Position numbers and translations under genes: made by a program
The notes under the pieces: model-generated
Databases searched by the model: none
The model's input: only the letters and a program-made list of their open reading frames with translations
What the model was told of the DNA's origin: nothing
In this document: positions 5,625 to 11,095 of the stretch, piece by piece
Layout: every line of letters begins with the position of its first letter
Position numbering within the stretch: position 1 is the stretch's first letter
NCBI GenBank assembly: GCA_020627645.1
Contig: JAHDGN010000016.1
Coordinates: 9,157-20,251 of the forward strand
Length of the DNA: 11,095 nt
Source of the DNA: Akkermansiaceae bacterium
Lineage (GTDB): Bacteria; Verrucomicrobiota; Verrucomicrobiia; Verrucomicrobiales; Akkermansiaceae
Direction: 5' to 3'

Positions 5625-7844
5625 ATGAATCCTCCTAGAAAAAGAAACATGATGGAATCAGGTGATCTGGGCAAAGAGCTTTGCCCAGAATGTGGAAAAA
5701 GCTATCGCCCGGATCTGACTCCGGGCCTCAATGGTGCTTGTCCGCACTGTCTAGCCAATTTGTTAATGGTGTCTTCTGACGAATCTGTTCCCCAAGATCC
5801 CCGACCATTTCAATTCGATACGGGGATGACTTTTGATGGGATTGAGATTCTCGAGCCGATTGCTCGTGGAGGAATGGGTGAGGTGTACAGAGGAAGACAG
5901 ATTAAACTCAATCGGGTTGTTGCGGTTAAGGTGCTTGATGCAAATCTTGCTGAGTCGAGTGAGTTTATTCAAAGGTTTGAGAGGGAGGCGAGGGCACTGG
6001 CTGTTTTGAATCACCCGAATGTGGTTCAAGTTTTTGATTTTGGTGTGTCTGAGGGGTTTTGCTACCTTGTGATGGAGTGGGTTGATGGAACTTCTCTCCG
6101 GGAAATTTTGTCATTGGACCATTTGGGTCCAGAGGATGCTTTGCGATACGTGCCTCAAATTTGTGATGCTCTTGAATATGCTCATGCACAGGGAGTTGTT
6201 CATCGTGATATTAAGCCTGACAATATTTTGATTGGTCAGCAGGGTGAACTTAAGATCGGGGACTTTGGGATTGCGAGGTTGCGTGAAGATGTTTCAGGGG
6301 GAGTTGTCTATACGCAGACTGGGCAGCAGATGGGAACCCCACACTATATGGCTCCTGAGCAGCAAAAACATACAGATCGGGTGGACCATCGAGCTGATAT
6401 TTATTCGTTGGGGGTTGTTTTCTATGAGATGTTGACGGGGGAGTTGCCCTTGGGGAACTTTCCGACGCCTTCTCAACGAACTTCGGTTAGCCAAGGGGTT
6501 GATCAGGTTGTGCTTAAGACCTTGGCTCATGACCCGAATCAGCGTTTCCAGCGCGCGAGTGAAATCAAGCAAGCTTTGACGCAGCCGAGTATGGACGGTT
6601 TGAATCCGGTTGAAAGAATACCTGATCAAGAAAGGACGAGGGTGAGCGTCTTCACATGGGCGTCTATTTGGTGTTCGGTTCTGTCGGGGTTGGTTCTGTG
6701 GGAAATTTGGTCTCCGATCTTCGATGATGAAATGGCGTGGTCACGGACTTTCATCCATGGTGAAAGAGTAGCTCCCCCTTTTTTGGGAGATGGTTTTTTC
6801 GGGAGCACGTTGAGATGGGTGAGTCCTCTTGCGGGTGTTATGGCCTGGGTTTTTGGAGTGATCGCGCTCAAGAAAGTCAAAGATCAACCAAAGTGTTGGA
6901 CGGGTAGGAAGCGCACCTTCGCGGCGATGCTGATACCGGTTTGTCTTTTAGTGGCGATTTCGGCGGTCTATCTGATCTTGCTCCTCGAAAATCAAATTCG
7001 AGATGGAAGTTTTACCGTTTACGGGTGGCAGAGATTTGTATTTTCCCATCTCCTTTTTCTTGGTGTTACTTTTCTGCTTACCCTTGCTTCGGTGGTGATG
7101 GTTTTTCGCAGGTTATTTAAAGCGGCTGTTTTCAAGGAGAGGAAATTCCCGTTCAAGATGTGCGCTTTTGCTGTTCTCTCTGCGGTAATTCTTGGAGTGT
7201 TGGCGTGGTTTGAATCAGAAGAGTATGGGGAGGCTGCTCATTATGAAAAAGTTTGTCGCCATTTGACCAATAAGGCGGTCCCAATGTATTCTTTAAGAGA
7301 GAGAAATTTTTGGCTCAAATATTTGGATTTTATTGGGCCCAGAGATCCTGAAAATCCCCGCTATGCTGCCAGGAGCACTTCGTTACAGGAGAGGAGGGAA
7401 TCTATCATAAAGAGGTTGTTTTCTAACCGTTACGGGCATCGCATACTTGGCTGCGGAAGGGATATGCGGTTTGAGAGGTTTAAGGAGGGCCGTGCTCATG
7501 CTTCGATCGCTCATTTGCGGAATGGGGTGGATGTTACTATTGGTTGGTATGAAAATTCTTATGTCCAAAATTTTCGTTTCCTTGATCAAAACCACCTTCT
7601 CTGGGTTCAAGAAATATTTCTTAGCGATGGAAGCTTGGTTATTGACTACGAATTTCCAGTAAAAGATATGGAGCTTGCTGATGGTGACAGGTTTCAAGGG
7701 ATGAATGTTGAGGAAATGACCAAGAAGATCCGGGAGGTCTATGGTGCTGAACCTGACGTTGGTTACCGGGCGATCATTCCCTTGAATGAAATCCGGGAGA
7801 CTAAGTGGTGGAAGTTTTGGAAGTATGGTAACTTAAAGGACTAG
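5625..7844 (+). CDS. Membrane Ser/Thr protein kinase (Hanks/PknB type) with N-terminal zinc ribbon
   Basis: It is expected to phosphorylate proteins on Ser/Thr, with the paired sigma factor or its regulator as the natural candidate target (inferred). Residues 20-42 form a CxxC-x15-CxxC zinc ribbon (C20, C23, C39, C42). The kinase domain spans about 70-320: glycine loop ARGGMGEVYRG, VAVK lysine K102, helix-C Glu121, HRDIKPDNIL (D195, K197, N200), DFG at 213-215, APE at 243-245 and D259. All catalytic residues are present, so it should be active. Hydrophobic segments near 344-362, 396-415, 434-455, 472-494 and 512-529 suggest five membrane spans. That would place the last 210 residues outside the cytoplasm, perhaps as a sensor. 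I do not recognise that domain; it ends in a Trp/Lys-rich WWKFWKYGN stretch. The start could be ATG 5625, 5649 or 5652; all keep the zinc ribbon. The ECF sigma gene follows after 19 bp. Confidence 0.93.
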   Translation: MNPPRKRNMMESGDLGKELCPECGKSYRPDLTPGLNGACPHCLANLLMVSSDESVPQDPRPFQFDTGMTFDGIEILEPIARGGMGEVYRGRQIKLNRVVAVKVLDANLAESSEFIQRFEREARALAVLNHPNVVQVFDFGVSEGFCYLVMEWVDGTSLREILSLDHLGPEDALRYVPQICDALEYAHAQGVVHRDIKPDNILIGQQGELKIGDFGIARLREDVSGGVVYTQTGQQMGTPHYMAPEQQKHTDRVDHRADIYSLGVVFYEMLTGELPLGNFPTPSQRTSVSQGVDQVVLKTLAHDPNQRFQRASEIKQALTQPSMDGLNPVERIPDQERTRVSVFTWASIWCSVLSGLVLWEIWSPIFDDEMAWSRTFIHGERVAPPFLGDGFFGSTLRWVSPLAGVMAWVFGVIALKKVKDQPKCWTGRKRTFAAMLIPVCLLVAISAVYLILLLENQIRDGSFTVYGWQRFVFSHLLFLGVTFLLTLASVVMVFRRLFKAAVFKERKFPFKMCAFAVLSAVILGVLAWFESEEYGEAAHYEKVCRHLTNKAVPMYSLRERNFWLKYLDFIGPRDPENPRYAARSTSLQERRESIIKRLFSNRYGHRILGCGRDMRFERFKEGRAHASIAHLRNGVDVTIGWYENSYVQNFRFLDQNHLLWVQEIFLSDGSLVIDYEFPVKDMELADGDRFQGMNVEEMTKKIREVYGAEPDVGYRAIIPLNEIRETKWWKFWKYGNLKD

Positions 7845-7850
7845 GTTATT

Positions 7851-7858
7851 AGAGAGAG
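7851..7858 (+). promoter_or_regulatory. Ribosome-binding site of the sigma factor gene
   Basis: AGAGAGAG lies 5 nt before the ATG at 7864, inside the 19-bp gap after the kinase stop codon. It fixes the start and indicates that the sigma gene is translated independently while probably sharing the kinase transcript. Confidence 0.5.
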
Positions 7859-7863
7859 CTTTT

Positions 7864-8550
7864 ATGAACTCAGATGCAAAGAATGATTTAGTGCCACTTT
7901 ATGATGGGGCATTCTACCCGACTGCTTGGACGTGTATCATGCAGGCGAGGTCTGATTCGGAGACTTCTGTTGGGCAGGCACTTGAGCATTTGGCGCAATT
8001 GTATTGGAAGCCGGTATTCTACCATGTTCGGAGGAAAGGTTACCCAGAGCATGATGCGGAAGATTTGGTGCAAGAATTTTTTCGTCGGTTTATTGAGCGT
8101 GAGGGAATGGCGCAGGCTGATCCCAACAAGGGGCGGTTTCGAAATTTCCTTCTTGCTTCTGTTAATCATTTTCTTTGTGACGAATATGATAGGAGAAATG
8201 CGCAGAAGCGTGTGCCAGATCCCGATTATTTTGAGTCAAAGGCTGCGCAGGAGGGTGGTCATTCGTTTGCGCGAGATTGGGCGACTATTGTTCTAGATCG
8301 TGCGTTTTCGCGATTGCGTGATCAAAGTCCTCGGGAGGCCCGGATTCTTGAAGCTCAACGTGGGGGGAAGGCTCCATATCGTGATCTGGCGAAGGAGCTG
8401 GAGACGAGTGAAGCTAATGTGAAAGTGATGGCTCAGCGTGGAAGAGTGAAGATGCGTCATTATATTAAAGAAGCTCTTCGTGAGACAACGACGAGTGAGG
8501 CGGAGGCTGAGGAGGAGCTTGCCGAGCTGTTTGCGGCATTGGCGAGCTGA
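7864..8550 (+). CDS. ECF-type RNA polymerase sigma factor (sigma-70 family)
   Basis: ECF sigma factors direct RNA polymerase to a small regulon in response to a signal. The protein has 228 residues. Region 2 lies at about 45-115: LAQLYWKPVFYHVRRKG, then the DAEDLVQEFFRRF polymerase-binding stretch (64-76), then RFRNFLLASVNHFL and DEYDRRNAQKR for -10 recognition. Region 4 lies at about 145-205, with a helix-turn-helix in PYRDLAKELETSEANVKVMA and a basic recognition helix (QRGRVKMRHYI). There is no region 1.1 or 3. The tail (about 208-228) is acidic and Ala/Glu-rich. There is an unusually long N-terminal lead of about 40 residues before region 2. No anti-sigma gene is adjacent; the partner is the kinase directly upstream. 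ECF factors linked to Ser/Thr kinases are an established theme in planctomycetes and relatives. The subgroup and regulon are unknown from this window. Confidence 0.92.
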   Translation: MNSDAKNDLVPLYDGAFYPTAWTCIMQARSDSETSVGQALEHLAQLYWKPVFYHVRRKGYPEHDAEDLVQEFFRRFIEREGMAQADPNKGRFRNFLLASVNHFLCDEYDRRNAQKRVPDPDYFESKAAQEGGHSFARDWATIVLDRAFSRLRDQSPREARILEAQRGGKAPYRDLAKELETSEANVKVMAQRGRVKMRHYIKEALRETTTSEAEAEEELAELFAALAS

Positions 8551-8753
8551 CTTTTTGGGGGATGTTCGGGCTGGAAGTGGGGGCGTTCGTTCGTGATGCG
8601 TGACTCTGAGTCGAGCGAAAGTAGTTGTTTGGCGTTGGTCATGCTTGCCTGGAAGAGGTGGGTCAATCCTCGTGACTTTTCGCTTATCAAAGGGAGTATT
8701 TGCGGTTCACTGTCACTCGGAGAGAGTCATCTTGCTAACCTGATTGGAGTCTG
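8551..8753. other. Convergent intergenic region
   Basis: These 203 bp separate the tail-to-tail sigma factor and acyl-CoA dehydrogenase genes, so a bidirectional terminator is expected. I found only a short palindrome (GACTC-T-GAGTC, 8602-8612) and no stem followed by a U run. No coding signal was seen. Confidence 0.5.
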
Positions 8754-10472
8754 TTAGGCGATGCCTGATTCTAGCCAGCTATATTGCCCTTCCAGGACAT
8801 CCTGAGTGAGTTGGTATCCGTGATCATCGGTATTTTTTTCTAAGCCAGAAAAACGGTCTTCGATGCGCTGGGATGCTTGAGCGTAGAAGTCGGCGACGAG
8901 TTGCATGATGTTGTTCTTTTCTTTTCCGCTTTTGATCAATTGCTGAGCACGAGCGCAGCTTGCGGAGATGGCGTACAATTCAGCGCCGATATCCGCGATG
9001 CGTGAGAGGAGCATTTGTTTTTTGTGGAATAGTTCGTCGCCATGTTCTTTGGCAAGGATTTGCATCTTGAGGGCGAGGCGTTCTCCGGATTCAACGACAT
9101 AGGTGAAGTATCTTTGGAGTTCAGGTTCGAGATCTTGTGGGATGTTCTTCTTTTGTTCGGTTGCCGAGGGAATGGTGTCGTTTTCTCCGCGAAGGTATGG
9201 TGTGAGAGCTTCTCGGACGGTCAGAAGTCTCATGATTTCACTAGATCCTTCGTAGATGGTGGTGATGCGGGAGTCGCGCATCATGCGCTCAATGGGCATG
9301 GCTTTTTCTCCTCGGGCGGCTTGAGATTGTGCGGTTTCAAAACCACGTCCCCCTCGGATCTGCATGGCGTGATCGATGTTTCGCCAATTGGCTTCGGTCA
9401 TCCACATTTTGGTCATGGCGGTTTCGGACCTAATGTCGAAAAACTTATCGCGATCGACGACGGAGCAGGTGGCGAAGAGGAGGGATTCCATGGCGAAGAC
9501 GTTGGCGGCCATTTGGCGAATTTTTTCGGCGATCATGCCGTATTGGCCAATGGTGCGTCCTCCTTGGATTCGTTCGCTGGCCCATTCTCTGGTATAGGTG
9601 AGGGCTCTTTTGGAGATCCCTAGGCACACTGCGGGTGCGCTGAGGCGAGCAGCGTTTAGGGTTGTGAGTGCGACTTTGAGTCCCATGCCTTCCTTTGCGA
9701 TGACATTTCCACGGGGGATTTTGACATCTGTGAATCGGAGGACGCCGTTGTAGAGGGCCTTGAGGCCCATGAAGCGGCAGCGCATGAGGACTTCGACTCC
9801 CGGCGTTGTCATGTCGAGGACGAAAGCGGTGACCTGTTCTTTCTCCTTTCCGTCGATGATTTTGGAAGGGGTTTTTGCGGTGACGATGATCATTCCGGCT
9901 TTCACGGCATTGGTGCACCAGATCTTTTCGCCGTTCAGGACATAGCAGTCTTCCTCCTCGATGAATTCGGCGCGTGTTTGCATGCTGGCAGGATCTGAGC
10001 CGGCGGTTTTTTCGGTGACGGCGAAAGCGGAAATCATGCCGGATGCGACCGGTGGGATAAACTTTTCTTTTTGTTCAGGGGTGCCAAAAAGCATGAGGGG
10101 TTGGGTGATGCCGACTGCTTGATGGATGGAGATGAGATTCGAAATGCTACCGCAGCAGCTTCCTAATAGGGTCATGGCGCGGACATAAGCAAACTGAGAT
10201 AAATCGAGTCCATCGTACTCCCGGGGAACCTTGATGCCAAAGGTGCCGATCTCTTTGAGGCCGTCTAAGACGTTTTGGGGGATTTCGCCTGTCGCATCGA
10301 TCTCATTGGCATCGACATGGGTGTTAAGGAATTGCTGAAGTCGTTGAAGGAATGCTTCTGCTTCATCGGAATCTTTTTCTCCTTTGCTGGAGAAGGGGTG
10401 GATCTTACTGGGGGAGAATCTCCCTTGGAAAAGATCTTTTAAGAAGCCGGTATCATTTGTTTTTGCGGACAT
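8754..10472 (-). CDS. Acyl-CoA dehydrogenase with C-terminal extension (VLCAD/ACAD9-like architecture)
   Basis: This FAD enzyme forms the 2,3 double bond of acyl-CoA, passing electrons to electron-transfer flavoprotein. At 572 residues it is longer than the usual 380-400-residue dehydrogenases. It has a roughly 35-residue leader, the catalytic core (about 36-425) and about 145 extra residues of helical, charged sequence, as in very-long-chain enzymes. Core signatures include AFAVTEKTAGSDPAS (149-163, FAD/substrate contact), GEKIWCTNA (181-189), RIQGGRTIGQYGMIAEKI (301-318), QIRGGRGFE (371-379) and RITTIYEGSSEIMRL (402-416), with catalytic base E408. All active-site features look intact. It is transcribed leftward alone. 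The start MSAKTNDTGFL is supported by its ungapped match to the stump at 5015-5173. Substrate is open: the nearby valine genes suggest isobutyryl-CoA or other branched acyl-CoA, whereas the architecture suggests long-chain acyl-CoA. Confidence 0.94.
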   Translation of the reverse strand: MSAKTNDTGFLKDLFQGRFSPSKIHPFSSKGEKDSDEAEAFLQRLQQFLNTHVDANEIDATGEIPQNVLDGLKEIGTFGIKVPREYDGLDLSQFAYVRAMTLLGSCCGSISNLISIHQAVGITQPLMLFGTPEQKEKFIPPVASGMISAFAVTEKTAGSDPASMQTRAEFIEEEDCYVLNGEKIWCTNAVKAGMIIVTAKTPSKIIDGKEKEQVTAFVLDMTTPGVEVLMRCRFMGLKALYNGVLRFTDVKIPRGNVIAKEGMGLKVALTTLNAARLSAPAVCLGISKRALTYTREWASERIQGGRTIGQYGMIAEKIRQMAANVFAMESLLFATCSVVDRDKFFDIRSETAMTKMWMTEANWRNIDHAMQIRGGRGFETAQSQAARGEKAMPIERMMRDSRITTIYEGSSEIMRLLTVREALTPYLRGENDTIPSATEQKKNIPQDLEPELQRYFTYVVESGERLALKMQILAKEHGDELFHKKQMLLSRIADIGAELYAISASCARAQQLIKSGKEKNNIMQLVADFYAQASQRIEDRFSGLEKNTDDHGYQLTQDVLEGQYSWLESGIA

Positions 10473-10867
10473 TTTTCAAAGTTGTTCAGTAGTCCTGGGG
10501 AGAAGCAAATGAACGGTCGGGGGTCGTTTGCGGATCTTTCCGATTCATTGCGTGCTCACAAAGGTACGTTTTCGTTCTCTTGATAGAGGTTCATGGCCCC
10601 ACGTCAAGATGCATCCTGAGGTCGTGATTTGAGAACGATCGGGGTGGTTGTATTTGGTTCCATTTTGAGCCTTTTTAGCGGGTGTTTTTCGATTAGTTTC
10701 AGTCGATTTTTCGCGTCAAAGAATGGTATTTATTACACTCAATTTAAAGGGGGTCGATTGAGGTTGAGTCCTTCTCGAATCTCTTCATGATTTATGATTG
10801 ACCTATTGTTCTTTTGAGTAGATTTTGCGCCGTGATCTGAACGAGATCGTCGAAAACACCTACAACT
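10473..10867. other. Divergent intergenic region between acyl-CoA dehydrogenase and secreted-protein genes
   Basis: About 395 bp with no convincing gene on either strand. It should contain the leftward promoter for the dehydrogenase gene and a rightward promoter for the gene at 10868. A TTGACC at 10798-10803 resembles a -35 box, with TAGATT at 10819-10824 as a poor, close-spaced -10 (15 bp); I give it little weight. A short inverted repeat, GATCT-GAACG-AGATC, lies at 10834-10848. Confidence 0.5.
10834..10848 (+). repeat. Short inverted repeat in the leader of the secreted-protein gene
   Basis: GATCT and AGATC are inverted 5-bp arms around GAACG, 19 nt before the ATG at 10868. It could be an operator half-site pair or a small leader hairpin. 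At this length it could also be chance. Confidence 0.2.
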
Positions 10868-11095
10868 ATGAGATCTAAGCGCGTCTGTGATGTGAGAGTT
10901 GGTTTGGCCTTTTTGGCCTTATCTGTGTCCGCAGTTTTTGCCCAAGAGGAAGGCGAGGCGGTTGAAAAGATGAAGGATGCCGAAGTCGAGCGAACATGGG
11001 TTCGTGAAGGAGACGGGCGAGAGGTGATTCTGGAGGAGACGAAAACGGTGATCAGGAAAGTAAAGAGGGGAGGAAAGAGCTCAAAGAACACGGTG
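10868..11095 (+). CDS. Exported protein of unknown function, N-terminal 76 residues; cut by right window edge
   Basis: The frame opens at ATG 10868 and stays open to the window end (76 codons); an in-frame TGA lies 30 nt upstream, so the start is bounded. Residues 1-26 look like a signal peptide: positive MRSKR start, hydrophobic core VGLAFLALSVSAVFA, and a likely signal peptidase I cut after AVFA, before QEEGEA. The mature part visible so far is highly charged (many Glu, Lys, Arg) with a basic KVKRGGKSSK run at the end of the window. I recognise no domain. There is no clear Shine-Dalgarno sequence, as for several genes here. Secretion to the periplasm or beyond is well supported; function is unknown. 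Confidence 0.7.
   Translation, partial: MRSKRVCDVRVGLAFLALSVSAVFAQEEGEAVEKMKDAEVERTWVREGDGREVILEETKTVIRKVKRGGKSSKNTV

Noticed and set aside
8602..8612. Palindrome GACTCTGAGTC as a terminator between convergent genes
   Set aside because: The arms are only 5 bp and no U run follows on either strand.
10511..10530. Partly symmetrical G-rich stretch upstream of the acyl-CoA dehydrogenase gene as an operator
   Set aside because: The symmetry is limited to about 4 bp per arm and could easily be chance.
10792..11091. 99-codon minus-strand frame at the right edge
   Set aside because: It is antisense to the exported-protein gene, whose signal peptide is convincing; the minus frame is Ser/Thr/Phe-rich without features.

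Overview
The window looks like a bacterial chromosome segment of moderate GC. The gene content suggests Verrucomicrobiota or the related Planctomycetota. This is an inference from gene style only: an ECF sigma factor paired with a zinc-ribbon/multi-membrane-span Hanks-type kinase, an acyl-CoA dehydrogenase with a long C-terminal extension, and mostly weak Shine-Dalgarno sites. No rRNA or other taxonomic marker is present.

Layout. Positions 1-4908 on the minus strand (read right to left) hold a compact catabolic operon: mmsA (methylmalonate-semialdehyde dehydrogenase), enoyl-CoA hydratase, 3-hydroxyisobutyryl-CoA hydrolase, mmsB (3-hydroxyisobutyrate dehydrogenase), and a thiolase cut by the left edge. 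The first three genes are joined by two TAATG stop/start overlaps, mmsB follows after 4 nt, and a perfect 11-bp hairpin separates mmsB from the thiolase. Together the enzymes convert methacrylyl-CoA (from valine) to 3-hydroxyisobutyryl-CoA, free 3-hydroxyisobutyrate, methylmalonate semialdehyde and propionyl-CoA. The thiolase would suit the matching step of isoleucine or fatty-acid breakdown.

Just upstream of mmsA (5015-5173, minus) is a 52-codon ORF. It aligns without gaps, from the first Met, to the N-terminus of the complete acyl-CoA dehydrogenase at 8754-10472, with 25 of 52 residues identical by my count. I read it as the stump of a second acyl-CoA dehydrogenase gene that once headed the operon.

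After a roughly 450-bp divergent intergenic region, the plus strand carries a two-gene signalling unit. It consists of a Ser/Thr protein kinase (zinc ribbon, kinase domain, about five membrane segments, a C-terminal domain I do not recognise) and, 19 bp later, an ECF-type sigma factor. No anti-sigma gene is visible, so the kinase is the obvious candidate regulator.

The sigma gene converges on the minus-strand acyl-CoA dehydrogenase gene, which may supply the first oxidation step for the pathway. A divergent intergenic region of about 395 bp follows. The right edge cuts a plus-strand gene for a signal-peptide-bearing, highly charged protein. I saw no RNA genes, insertion sequences or CRISPR arrays.
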